DNA of 64,000 bases from Litoreibacter albidus (GCF_900107015.1 NZ_FNOI01000001.1:188501-252500); one strand, 5' to 3'; numbered from the stretch's first letter, positions 1 through 7,624 are shown. Translations and numbers: made by a program. The notes: generated from the sequence alone by a model not told the origin.

Positions 1-431
1 AGCGTGACCGAGGTGCCGCTGATTTCACCAGCGGATACAGTGATCCCGCGCTGCCCAGCCGTGTCGTCGACATCAATAGTAAATGCAACCGCCTCACCCT
101 GGCCAAGGCCAGTCACATTCAACGTGGCCCGCTGATCAGCATCTGAGATATTGGGTGGCTCTAAAAGGTACTGCTCGCCTTTCGTAACTTCGAAAGGCTG
201 AAACACTCCTACACCTTCGCTCGCTCCCGTGGTGTCGAAGATCAAACCAGCTTCTGACGCGGAAACGTCGATGACAATATCCACGGCGCCAAGGTCACAA
301 TCGCCAAGATTTTCGATAATAAACCGATCCTTGGGGGCACCCTCGATGAATTGCACCCGAAGATCTGCGAAGGACGGGAACGCTACGAGCAGAAATGCAA
401 AGCAGCTAAGCGTGAGGCCGATGGTGTTCAT
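1..431 (-). CDS. Secreted protein, aggregation-factor-core-like (partial, 3' end off window)
   Basis: This gene runs off the left edge; about 143 codons are visible. Translation from the ATG at 429-431 gives a hydrophobic 22-residue signal peptide ending in PSFA, then a mature N-terminus beginning DLRVQFIEGAPKDRFIIEN and a beta-rich, acidic sequence containing AFTIDVDDTAGQRGITVS. The protein is therefore probably exported to the periplasm or outside. The sequence recalls short secreted proteins of Rhodobacteraceae that databases label 'aggregation factor core', but that name is from memory and says little about function. It lies outside the tRNA-Cys element, on the chromosomal side of its left end. 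Confidence 0.6.
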   Translation of the reverse strand, partial: MNTIGLTLSCFAFLLVAFPSFADLRVQFIEGAPKDRFIIENLGDCDLGAVDIVIDVSASEAGLIFDTTGASEGVGVFQPFEVTKGEQYLLEPPNISDADQRATLNVTGLGQGEAVAFTIDVDDTAGQRGITVSAGEISGTSVT

Positions 432-791
432 GAGTACTGTCCCCAGATCAAAAACTTTGCTCGTTTGATAGCAATACGCGCCCGATCCTCGAATGGATCA
501 AAATTGAGGGACGAAATTGGCTGGAAGCTGTTGACGGGGGAGCAGGCGGAAGAAGAATATACCGGAACTAAACCGAGCGTGATGCGGGCGATCAAAGCTT
601 GGAGAACGTGGTGCAGATACTGCGTATGTGGGCGTGCGGAGCTTTCCACCGCCTTAGAGTTTTCGCCCCCTGATCCCACGGCCGCACTTTAACCTTTGAG
701 AAGACGGGCAGCCGCACGAACCGGCCAACGAGTACCCAATATGGAATTTCGCGTGTTGTCGCGGAAATAATATGAGTGGCTGTGCTACCCG
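432..791. other. Intergenic stretch, no gene seen
   Basis: About 360 bases between the partial secreted-protein gene and the left attachment site. Open frames here overlap one another on both strands, run across the tRNA fragment and resemble no family. The stretch should contain the promoter of the leftward secreted-protein gene; no convincing consensus was seen. Confidence 0.4.
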
Positions 792-835
792 TGGAGGCGA
801 GTACCGGAATCGAACCGGTGTACACGGATTTGCAA
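792..835 (-). repeat. attL: displaced 3' half of tRNA-Cys
   Basis: Forty-four bases identical to 6648-6691. They match the tRNA-Cys 3' half on the minus strand, from the anticodon loop through the T arm, acceptor strand and CCA. The next bases on both sides differ from the intact gene, so this is a tRNA fragment left by site-specific integration and not a functional tRNA. Confidence 0.92.
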
Positions 836-868
836 AACTAGGTATGTGTCTGAATTTATATGGTATTG

Positions 869-918
869 TGTTTAGATTTCGCACGAATACTGTGAGAACG
901 TAGCGTGAATGTTTAGAC
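869..918. repeat. Candidate recombinase arm sites, left end
   Basis: TGTTTAGA (869-876) and TGTTTAGAC (910-918) lie 34 and 75 bp inside the left attachment site. The same 9-mer occurs twice at the right end (6580-6588 and 6592-6600) in the same orientation. Short repeats just inside both ends are typical of arm-type binding sites for tyrosine recombinases; that role is inferred. Confidence 0.4.
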
Positions 919-1111
919 TGAAAGATTGACCATTTTCTGAAAAATACCACACATGAACGCGAGGGGGATTTCTCTATCAAGAGGTCTCTCTGGGCCCCGA
1001 TCCGACTTTCCAACTAAGAACGTCTCTACCCAAAAGCTACCGATGGATCTTGTCGAGGCATTGCTGTTGATGCAGTGTTCTGCAACCGCTAAATTTTGAA
1101 GAGCCAATTAA

Positions 1112-1414
1112 ATGCGAATGTTGACTGTGACCTTTGTAACTTGCTGTTCTCTTGCCGCTTGCAGCACAGAACTTACCGAACATGCATACTCTGTCAGACA
1201 AATTTCGCTTTCTGCTGCTGAGAAATGTTCATTCATTAGTCCAGTTTCTGGGGTTGAGTATTTTGGTTGGACTTCCGCTGGCGACGCGCAAAGTGCCCTA
1301 AATAAGGTCCGTAACTCTGTGGCGGAACGAGGCGGCAACGCCTTCGTGCTCACACAGACTGTTTCATCTGACGATGGCACGGTTAGCCACGCAGACGCTT
1401 ATCTCTGCGAATAG
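1112..1414 (+). CDS. Small lipoprotein, DUF4156-like
   Basis: A 100-residue protein with a short signal peptide and a lipobox (SLAAC, Cys at about residue 17), so it is probably anchored to a membrane as a lipoprotein. The mature part has the pattern of DUF4156-type envelope lipoproteins: an early Cys, a run resembling ALNKVRNSVAERGGNAFVL, and a Cys near the end. Its biochemical role is unknown. It is the first gene inside the left end of the element, transcribed towards the convergent nuclease gene. The ATG at 1112 is the only start that keeps the signal peptide. Confidence 0.6.
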   Translation: MRMLTVTFVTCCSLAACSTELTEHAYSVRQISLSAAEKCSFISPVSGVEYFGWTSAGDAQSALNKVRNSVAERGGNAFVLTQTVSSDDGTVSHADAYLCE

Positions 1415-1575
1415 TAGAGCGCTAACGGCCCATCGCCGACATCCGTCATAACCTAACGTCGCTACGGTGCGGCCCCGTCGAAGGAGCCATTCGCTGCGGC
1501 TGCATATTCAAAGGATGGATAAGTGCATCCGTGCGGCGTAAAGCTGGCGTTTTTTATCGCCCTCCGTCGGGCATC

Positions 1576-2625
1576 TCATAAGCCCGATGCCCTGATATTT
1601 AAAATGAGTTGATCGATGTCGTAACCTTTGCGTACCTCAAAAAGCGCAACCCCGTTGCGTTTACAGGCCGCGCGTTTCCTCTTGTCTCGCCGTTGGTTTT
1701 CTTCGAATGCCTTCTGTCCACCGAAAAATTCGATTGGCCTATCATGCTGTTCTCCTTGAAATTCGACTGCGACGGACAACTCTGGAAAAAAAACGTCGAG
1801 GTGCTGACGCCCCAGCCACGACGGTCGTGCGTGCTGCAGTACTTGGTGCTCGCTGAAGGCATCCTTTAACTGGTAATAAAGATGAGTCTCGGAAATCCAG
1901 CCCTCTCCGATGCGCGGAAGTCCTTTATCCACTCTGAGAGCGTTCTCAGCCTGCCTGATCAAGTCGACAACATAATCTCTGAACTCGTCGCGATTGCTGA
2001 AATGGTAAACTGTAAACTTTGGGTGAGGCCGATGATTACACGGCACACCATTAAACGGATCGAAGGCCGTACTGTGAACCTGGTAGTCCCTAATCCAATC
2101 GGAAATTAGATCACTGGATCGCGACCGCATTTTTTTGAGCAGAACGCCAAGGTATTGTTCAATATCTTCCAGGTTTTCACGCCCGTATTTCGTTACCTTC
2201 GGGCCAACGACGGCAATCATTTCGCGCGGTGCAGGTGGAATGTTCAATGCGTATTTTAGGCTGAGCTGAGTATTTGCAGTTAACCCCCACGTCGCGCCCA
2301 ACTGCGGCTCTGGGAGAAGTTGAAGTGCCAAATCCAGTTCGTTGATCAAAATGGCGCAGTCGGCCGCCCAACCGTTTAGGTAACTCGGCAACTTCGGATG
2401 GTCTTTGTACAAATTGGCAAGTCTCGAGAGCGAGCGAAGCGATTTTTGAGGGTTCTTTTGATCAATTTCTTGGTACGCGTAACAGAATACGTATGAAATT
2501 TGGTCTTCGACGTCGACATATTCACCAGCTTCAACGGCACTGCTGAAGCGCCGATAGAAACGTTTTTGATCTCGATTCATATCTCCAATGGAAGGGTAGT
2601 ATGTATTGAACTGCGGTACCTGCAT
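1576..2625 (-). CDS. TerB-N-like / PD-(D/E)XK nuclease, putative defence protein
   Basis: A 349-residue protein of two parts. Residues about 5-60 (YYPSIGDMNRDQKRFY... ISYVFCYAYQEI) resemble TerB-N domains, found in several stress and phage-defence proteins. The C-terminal 110 residues have a PD-(D/E)XK nuclease pattern of the Vsr-like kind: Glu246 in GEGWISETHL, Asp277 in HLDVFF, and Glu288-Phe-Gln290 in VAVEFQGEQH, followed by a basic helix (RRDKRKRAACKR) and VALFEVRKGYD. The central part is rich in helices. Divergent from the DUF262/DUF1524 gene with about 350 bp between. Nuclease fold: fairly sure. A defence role is inferred from domains and context. Confidence 0.68.
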   Translation of the reverse strand: MQVPQFNTYYPSIGDMNRDQKRFYRRFSSAVEAGEYVDVEDQISYVFCYAYQEIDQKNPQKSLRSLSRLANLYKDHPKLPSYLNGWAADCAILINELDLALQLLPEPQLGATWGLTANTQLSLKYALNIPPAPREMIAVVGPKVTKYGRENLEDIEQYLGVLLKKMRSRSSDLISDWIRDYQVHSTAFDPFNGVPCNHRPHPKFTVYHFSNRDEFRDYVVDLIRQAENALRVDKGLPRIGEGWISETHLYYQLKDAFSEHQVLQHARPSWLGRQHLDVFFPELSVAVEFQGEQHDRPIEFFGGQKAFEENQRRDKRKRAACKRNGVALFEVRKGYDIDQLILNIRASGL

Positions 2626-2973
2626 GTTGCTTCCCTATGCGCGACGCTCTCACGTATATCTTGTTTCCCTTCCTGAGGAAGGAAGCTAGCCCACATCCAG
2701 ATCGTCGCAACAGACATAGGCGCGCTCGATCGCCTTTCGACGATGCAGCGACTGCCCCGGTTTTCTAGGAGGAACCATCGTTGCGCCCGGCCCAAACCAG
2801 GCCTCGGTTCAACCGCCAGCGCTGCGTTGCAGCTTTCGAATTGCTGCCATTCATGTATGTCCGCCATTTATGGACCTTAAAGGCCATTTGCAATGGCGCG
2901 GCAAAATCATTGCGGTGCATTCTTCGCGCAGTTAATGTGACTATGAACCACAGAATTGAGGGAAGGGCGGGCC
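2626..2973. promoter_or_regulatory. Divergent intergenic region between nuclease and GmrSD-like genes
   Basis: About 350 non-coding bases separate two divergent genes and must hold both promoters. No ORF here resembles a protein family. The last part is AT-rich and carries GAGGGAAGGGCGGG just before the ATG at 2974, a strong ribosome-binding site for the rightward gene. No clear operator palindrome was found. Confidence 0.4.
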
Positions 2974-4668
2974 ATGAAAATTGAATCGCAAGACAAGCGC
3001 GTGGACGAGCTTCTGAAGGGGAATATTTTTCTGATTCCGCGCTTTCAAAGGGAGTATTCGTGGGAACCCGACCATGTTTCTGAATTTTGGGACGACATCA
3101 TGGACAACATGACGGAGCCTTACTTCATTGGTGCTATGGTCGTTTACAAAATTGAGCGGTCAACTCTTGCTGTAGTTGATGGGCAACAAAGGCTCACCAC
3201 AATCACCATTCTGCTCTGCGCTATGCGAGAAGCATTTAAGAAATTGGGTAGGCCCGAACTTGCAGATGGTCTGCAAGCATATATCGAACAGAAAGATCGT
3301 GAAAATAAAACGGTGTACGTCTTAAAGACTGAATCTTCCTTTCCGTTTTTGCAGGAAGAAATTCTAAAGAGCGATGATGCTGAAGTTCCATTTGAAATTG
3401 GCCGCGAAGAAGAAGCGATAAAAAAAGCCTATAACATCTTCAAGGAAAGAATCGGCCAGAATCTCGCTGAATACCTATCCAACAAGGAACAGACTGCCGA
3501 AGACAACAGCAAAGACGCGGCTGATTGGTTGTCAATGCTGAGAGATACGGTCTTTGATTTGAACCTTATTTTGGTGACGCTCGACAACGAGGACGATGCA
3601 TATCTTATCTTTGAAACCCTCAATACAAGAGGGAAAGACCTTGCACTTGCAGACTTGCTGAGGAACCATTTTGCAAAGCTTATCAAGGCTGCCAGTGAAG
3701 TCGACCAAGTGAAGCAAAAGTGGGGCAAGGTACACGACACAATCAAGAGTTCTCCGGTCCAATTGGACCCGGATACCTTTATCGTACACTCATGGCAGTC
3801 GCGGTATGATTTTGCCACGAAAGCCAAGGTTTTTCACAAGGTGAAGGACACAGTGAACAAGAAAAATGCGAAGTCTCACTTGAACCGTTTTGTATCCGAC
3901 GCAGAGCAATGGCGTTCGATTTTTGATACAGATTATCTATGGTCGAAGAGTGAAAAGGAAGCCTCGCGCTCGTTGGCTGCATTGAGAACCTTCAAGGTCG
4001 TTCAGCCTGCGCCGGGTATCTTGTCATTGGTGAGAGCCTACAGGGATAAGCAGATCAAGTACCGAGCCTTAAGAAACGCACTCAGCAATATCGAAAAATT
4101 TCACTTCTCCTTTAATGCGATAACCTCATCACGATCATCAGGCGGCATTTCCGGAATGTATTCATCTTTCGGAAGGTCGATATTCGAGACGACTGACAGT
4201 AGTGGAGCGGCTCAGGCAATCGCCGAATTAGTTGGAAAACTGCGTGATCGGGAGGTTCCCGACATAGAGTTTGATGCAGGGTTTCAGCAAGTAATTTACA
4301 CAAGTAAACATTCGTCTCAAAAAGCTTTGGTTCAATATATTCTAAAAAAGGTCGCCATTCACGAGGGCCAACCCTTCAGAGGTGACACTGAAGACCTAAC
4401 AATTGAGCATCTCTTGCCGCAATCGAGCTCAAAAAATGATGAGGACCATGAGACCATTGGCCAAATCGGCAATTTGGTCCTAGTGGATTCGAAAACTAAC
4501 GAGAAGCTTTCGACTAACGACTTCAAGGAAAAAAAGCTCATCCTAAAGGAGCACGGCTACAAGCTGCCTGAAATTCTTGAGAACGCTGAGGCGCTTACTC
4601 CGGAGGTAATTTTGGCGAATACCAAACGCATTTCCGAATTGGCCCGGACCATTATTTGGAAAATCTAG
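2974..4668 (+). CDS. Fused GmrSD-type protein (DUF262 + DUF1524), putative type IV restriction
   Basis: A 564-residue protein. The N-terminal DUF262 (GmrS-like, ParB/Srx fold) domain shows IPRFQREYSW at 21-30 and the nucleotide-site signature VDGQQRLTT at 68-76. The C-terminal DUF1524 (GmrD-like HNH) domain has TIEHLLPQ near 476-483, then IGNLVLVD and a terminal N...LS...F..KK pattern. This single-chain layout is that of GmrSD/BrxU-like enzymes, which use NTP to cut phage DNA with modified bases. Start chosen at ATG 2974 because the Shine-Dalgarno run lies just upstream; an in-frame TTG at 2956 would put that run inside the gene. Modification specificity cannot be read from sequence. Confidence 0.82.
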   Translation: MKIESQDKRVDELLKGNIFLIPRFQREYSWEPDHVSEFWDDIMDNMTEPYFIGAMVVYKIERSTLAVVDGQQRLTTITILLCAMREAFKKLGRPELADGLQAYIEQKDRENKTVYVLKTESSFPFLQEEILKSDDAEVPFEIGREEEAIKKAYNIFKERIGQNLAEYLSNKEQTAEDNSKDAADWLSMLRDTVFDLNLILVTLDNEDDAYLIFETLNTRGKDLALADLLRNHFAKLIKAASEVDQVKQKWGKVHDTIKSSPVQLDPDTFIVHSWQSRYDFATKAKVFHKVKDTVNKKNAKSHLNRFVSDAEQWRSIFDTDYLWSKSEKEASRSLAALRTFKVVQPAPGILSLVRAYRDKQIKYRALRNALSNIEKFHFSFNAITSSRSSGGISGMYSSFGRSIFETTDSSGAAQAIAELVGKLRDREVPDIEFDAGFQQVIYTSKHSSQKALVQYILKKVAIHEGQPFRGDTEDLTIEHLLPQSSSKNDEDHETIGQIGNLVLVDSKTNEKLSTNDFKEKKLILKEHGYKLPEILENAEALTPEVILANTKRISELARTIIWKI

Positions 4669-4676
4669 GACCCTAG

Positions 4677-4798
4677 CTAGTGTTCAGCACCTGACAAAAG
4701 ATGCCCTCATGACAAGATGACCCACCTCGCATTGCTTGCGCCATCATAGCCACCATGGCAACAGTAGCGGGTACTTTGCGTCAGATTCAGAACACTAG
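4677..4798. mobile_element. MITE-like element with 19-bp imperfect inverted ends
   Basis: The ends CTAGTGTTCAGCACCTGAC (4677-4695) and the reverse complement of 4780-4798 (CTAGTGTTCTGAATCTGAC) match at 16 of 19 positions. Both ends begin CTAG, consistent with a TA target duplication as in IS630/Tc1-mariner elements. At 122 bp it is too short for a transposase, so it is a MITE or an internally deleted IS remnant. It lies just after the GmrSD-like gene. Family assignment is inferred from end structure only. Confidence 0.6.
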
Positions 4799-5415
4799 CG
4801 CCAATAGAAGATGAGAAGTGGATCGGTTGCAAGTAGCTTTGCGGCAGGCTGAGAACCGAGGCTGACATTCAGAAAGCTCACAGCGAATGCGTGCTTTCCT
4901 GAAGTCTGTATTTATTGATCAAACAATCGGGTTTTCAAGTTCTTATGGTCCACTCCCGCAGCCTGCACGATTATCTTCTGTCCCGCAGCGAAGGTCCGCA
5001 TTCCGCCAAGGAGCACTTGGCCACATGTGCAAACGGCCTTCGCTGTTCTCTGATTTCTAGCTCTTGCGCTAGGTGCCATTCCCCCGGAAACTCCAAATAT
5101 TTGAGGGGGGATGGCGCCGTCCACATACACACCCCTTGAGGATATATGCATTTAGTGACACCAATTTTCATGCCGCACTCTTCCTAGTTGCTGGGTAGGG
5201 GTGAGAGGGAATTGGTGACGTTAAATGCTTTAAAATCGTTGGATTTGGTAACGTTTTGTTACAGTGGCTTATATGCGTTTAGTGACACAAAGCCTGTCTA
5301 CGTGTTGTCCAAGTTGATCCAAAGTACATAACCTCAAACCCAAGTGAAGTTTGCATGCGGCGGGACGCCTCATTCAGCCCTAGGATGCGCAAACGCTTAG
5401 TTTTATAGGTATGCT
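4799..5415. other. AT-rich intergenic stretch before the integrase module
   Basis: About 620 bases with no ORF that resembles a protein family. It contains a 19-bp direct repeat (5143-5161 and 5270-5288) and an AT-rich part with a small dyad, GTAAC...GTTAC, near 5248-5262. It probably carries the promoter and control sites of the small ORF and integrase that follow. Confidence 0.4.
5143..5288. repeat. Pair of 19-bp direct repeats upstream of the integrase
   Basis: TATATGCATTTAGTGACAC (5143-5161) and TATATGCGTTTAGTGACAC (5270-5288) differ at one base and lie 127 bp apart in the same orientation, ending about 130 bp before the integrase module. They could be binding sites for a directionality factor, the recombinase or a repressor; the sequence alone does not decide. 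Confidence 0.5.
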
Positions 5416-5589
5416 ATGTCAACGCGAACACTCGAACAGAAGGCTCTTAGCCTACTTCAGGCTGTGGAAAAGGCCGGAAAGTCTGTGGCCAGCGTGGCCA
5501 TTGAGGGCCGAAAGATTGAGCTTGTGCTATCTTCGGGCGAGAACGTTGATGAGTTCGAGAGGATCGATATGCGCCATGGCAAAACGTGA
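5416..5589 (+). CDS. Small conserved-looking ORF coupled to the integrase
   Basis: A 57-codon ORF beginning MSTRTLEQKALSLLQAVEKA, with an amphipathic helix followed by a beta-like VAIEGRKIELVLSSG segment and an acidic tail (ENVDEFERID). Its stop at 5587-5589 lies 14 bp past the integrase ATG at 5576, so the two genes overlap and are probably translationally coupled. From memory, short ORFs of this type often precede integrases in alphaproteobacterial islands. Size and place would fit an excisionase-like or regulatory partner, but no helix-turn-helix is evident. Too short for many gene callers. Confidence 0.6.
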   Translation: MSTRTLEQKALSLLQAVEKAGKSVASVAIEGRKIELVLSSGENVDEFERIDMRHGKT

Positions 5590-6586
5590 ACTTCCAAAGC
5601 ACGTCTACAAACAACGAAATGGCATCTATTTTCAGCGGCGGGGATGGCCGTCCCAGAAATTTAAGAATGAGTTTGGTACCCCAGAATTTTGGCAAGAGTA
5701 CGCGGATATTCTCGCGTGCAAGGATAAGCCCCAACGCGTAATTCATCGCAATTTTGCGGCTCTTGTGTCTGCCTATAGGAAGTCGCCGCGTTACGCGCGG
5801 CTCAAGCCACGTACTGCGCTTGATTATGACAAATATCTCGATTTCTTCCTATCGATTATGAGTGAAGCCAATCCGGCGAGTATGATGCGCAAAGACGTCA
5901 TCCGGTTAAGGGATGCAAATGCGGCCAAGCCATATTTTGCAAATTACTCTCTGCGCGTCCTGCGTGTGCTCATGGAGCACTGCGTCGACCTAGGGTGGCG
6001 TGAAACCAATCCTGTGAGGGGTGTTCCCGAACTTAAGACGGAAAGGGCAGGGCGTGAGCCTTGGCCACGTGAGCTTCTCGAAGTCTATCGGTCCACCTGT
6101 AAGCTAGGCACCAGAGAGCGCCTCGTCATGGAGCTTTGCGTCGGGACGGGGCAGCGGATCGGTGACGTTTTGGAGATGCGCTGGTCCGACATTCAAGGGG
6201 GCGGATTTGTCATCAAGCAAAATAAGACAAGCAAGGAGCTTTGGGTTCCTATCCTCCCAGAGCTGCAATCAGCTCTAGACGCCGCAAGTCGCCATTCGGT
6301 TTATCTACTGACCAATGAGAGGGGCACGAACCGTTGGTCCTACCGAGGCGCGTCTCAGGCTGTCAGGAACGTTAGGGTAAAGATCGGGGCGCTTGGCTAC
6401 GATATTCACAGTTGGCGTTACAACGCCGCTTGCGAGCTTGTGGAGGCTGGTTGCGGTGACGATCTAGTTGCCGCTGTGACGGGCCAAAGTCCGGCCATGG
6501 TTTTGCACTACACCAAGAAAGTTCGCCAAAAGATCAGGGCCACTCAGGCACAGCAAATGCGAACAGAACAAAAACAGAATGTTTAG
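5576..6586 (+). CDS. int: Tyrosine-type site-specific recombinase (integrase)
   Basis: A 336-residue integrase that should catalyse insertion and excision of the element at tRNA-Cys. The N-terminal 150 residues hold an arm-binding part (HVYKQRNGIYFQRRG) and a SAM-like core-binding domain. The catalytic domain shows Arg194 in GTGQRIGDVLEMRW, a beta-hairpin Lys near 217-220, His278-x-x-Arg281 in HSWRYNAA, and the nucleophile Tyr312 in HYTKK. The usual second His/Trp position is Gln304 (TGQSP), a known variant. Start at 5576 chosen because homologous integrases begin near MAKRELPKHV; a longer frame from 5411 overlaps the small ORF. The stop codon lies inside a TGTTTAGAC repeat. Confidence 0.9.
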   Translation: MAKRELPKHVYKQRNGIYFQRRGWPSQKFKNEFGTPEFWQEYADILACKDKPQRVIHRNFAALVSAYRKSPRYARLKPRTALDYDKYLDFFLSIMSEANPASMMRKDVIRLRDANAAKPYFANYSLRVLRVLMEHCVDLGWRETNPVRGVPELKTERAGREPWPRELLEVYRSTCKLGTRERLVMELCVGTGQRIGDVLEMRWSDIQGGGFVIKQNKTSKELWVPILPELQSALDAASRHSVYLLTNERGTNRWSYRGASQAVRNVRVKIGALGYDIHSWRYNAACELVEAGCGDDLVAAVTGQSPAMVLHYTKKVRQKIRATQAQQMRTEQKQNV

Positions 6587-6600
6587 ACATTTGTTTAGAC
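6580..6600. repeat. Candidate recombinase arm sites, right end
   Basis: Two copies of TGTTTAGAC (6580-6588 and 6592-6600), 12 bp apart, lie 48-68 bp inside the right attachment site; the first overlaps the integrase stop codon. The same 9-mer is found near the left end at 910-918. A role as integrase arm sites is inferred. Confidence 0.4.
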
Positions 6601-6647
6601 TTTGCTTCGCCTCGTTTTGGCAATCTCGCTAAGTCATTGAAAACACT

Positions 6648-6691
6648 TGGAGGCGAGTACCGGAATCGAACCGGTGTACACGGATTTGCAA
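6648..6691 (-). repeat. attR: 3' half of the intact tRNA-Cys
   Basis: The right copy of the 44-bp direct repeat, lying within the intact tRNA-Cys gene and covering its anticodon loop to CCA end. Integration has thus kept a working tRNA here and moved the original 3' half to 792-835. Confidence 0.92.
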
Positions 6692-6721
6692 TCCGCTGCG
6701 TAACCACTCCGCCAACTCGCC
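6648..6721 (-). tRNA. tRNA-Cys (GCA)
   Basis: A 74-nt tRNA including an encoded CCA. Read on the minus strand it starts GGCGAGTTGGCGGAGTGGTT, has a seven-base anticodon loop TTGCAAA with anticodon GCA, a T arm with GGTTCGATTCC, and an acceptor stem GGCGAGT paired with ACTCGCC followed by discriminator T and CCA. It is the integration site of the element to its left. Confidence 0.95.
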
Positions 6722-6951
6722 TCAACGGTGTTTGCGTTCTCTAGACCAACCGCAGGGGTCGTGCAAGAGCTAGGGTGAGTGGCATTTATCGTTTTGTGGC
6801 GACCAACATGGCCGCGGGCACGTGGCGCCTTATTTGACCGGTGTTGGGCGCGCATGGTATGGTCTGAGTCAATTTTGCGACGGTCGGCGCTCATGGTTTA
6901 CTTGGGCGTTGCCGCATGAACTGAATTGTGTCAAACCGTCGTTAACTGAAA

Positions 6952-6970
6952 CTAGACTAATGAGTTTAGT
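6952..6970. promoter_or_regulatory. Dyad operator-like site before pcm
   Basis: CTAGACTAATGAGTTTAGT contains the near-palindrome TAGACT-aatg-AGTTTA and abuts the pcm start codon. It matches 17 of 19 bases of a perfect dyad before the AraC-type gene at 34081-34099. The shape suggests a TetR-class operator; no regulator is identified in this window. Confidence 0.4.
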
Positions 6971-7624
6971 ATGCTTGATAACGCTACAAACCGTACAATG
7001 ATGGTCGACACGCAGGTACGCCCGTCGGATGTAACCAAATTTCCGATTATTGACGCCATGCTTTCGGTGCCACGAGAGGCTTATGTTCCGCAAAGCAAGC
7101 GCAACGTGGCCTATGCTGACGGACATATTGACCTTGAAGCTGGGCGGGTACTTCTGGAGCCGCGCACCTTCGCCAAGATGTTGGATGCGCTTGATATTCA
7201 GCGCTCTGACGTGATCCTTGATGTGGGGTGTGGCCTTGGCTACTCCGCCGCGGTTCTGGCGCATATGGCAGACGTGGTTGTTGCTTTGGAAGAGAACGAA
7301 ACGCTGGCGCGTGACGCGGAGGCTGCCTTGTCCGAACAGGGCGTGGATAACGCTGTCGTTGTCACCGGTCCGTTGGTCATGGGCGCGCCCAAGGCCGGCC
7401 CTTATGACGTGATTTGTGTGGAGGGCGGAGTGAGCGACGTTCCTGAAGACCTGCTTGCGCAGCTGAAGGAAGGCGGGCGCATTCTGGCGATTTTCACAGA
7501 CATCGCGCCGGGAGAGGCCCGTTTGGGGTTGAAATCCAACGGCAAGGTGAGCTGGGGCTTGGTCTTCAATGCGAGCGCTCCGGTACTTCCTGGGTTCGGA
7601 ACTGAGCCCGTGTTCTCGCTATAG
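6971..7624 (+). CDS. pcm: Protein-L-isoaspartate O-methyltransferase family protein
   Basis: A 217-residue SAM-dependent methyltransferase of the PCMT family, which repairs isoaspartyl residues in aged proteins. It shows the N-terminal MVDTQVRPSDVTKFPIIDAML typical of alphaproteobacterial members, a PR.AYVP motif, and motif I VILDVGCGLGYSAAVLA followed by an acidic VALEEN strand. Many alphaproteobacteria place this gene before tolC, as here. The start matches the N-terminus expected for the family, yet there is no ribosome-binding site: the codon follows a palindrome directly, so the mRNA may be leaderless. Whether members with this genomic context still repair isoaspartate is not certain. 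Confidence 0.85.
   Translation: MLDNATNRTMMVDTQVRPSDVTKFPIIDAMLSVPREAYVPQSKRNVAYADGHIDLEAGRVLLEPRTFAKMLDALDIQRSDVILDVGCGLGYSAAVLAHMADVVVALEENETLARDAEAALSEQGVDNAVVVTGPLVMGAPKAGPYDVICVEGGVSDVPEDLLAQLKEGGRILAIFTDIAPGEARLGLKSNGKVSWGLVFNASAPVLPGFGTEPVFSL

Larger units (their letters stand above)
792..6691. mobile_element. Integrative element in tRNA-Cys, about 5.9 kb
   Basis: The element is bounded by a 44-bp direct repeat (792-835 and 6648-6691) that equals the tRNA-Cys sequence from the anticodon loop to the CCA end. The recombinase gene ends about 60 bp from the intact tRNA, the usual layout for a tyrosine-recombinase island. One unit is 5856 bp. Contents: a lipoprotein, a PD-(D/E)XK nuclease, a DUF262/DUF1524 protein, a MITE-like repeat, a small ORF and the integrase. 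Base composition is more AT-rich than the flanking core genes. No conjugation, replication or phage structural genes are present, so transfer would need outside help. Boundaries are read directly; mobility is inferred. Confidence 0.88.

Noticed and set aside
654-1107. Minus-strand open frames of 119 and 64 codons crossing the left attachment site
   Set aside because: They read through the tRNA fragment and AT-rich edge, share no family pattern, and part of one encodes the complement of the tRNA repeat.
4912-5171. Several short open frames on both strands before the integrase
   Set aside because: They overlap one another in three frames, lack ribosome-binding sites and resemble no family.
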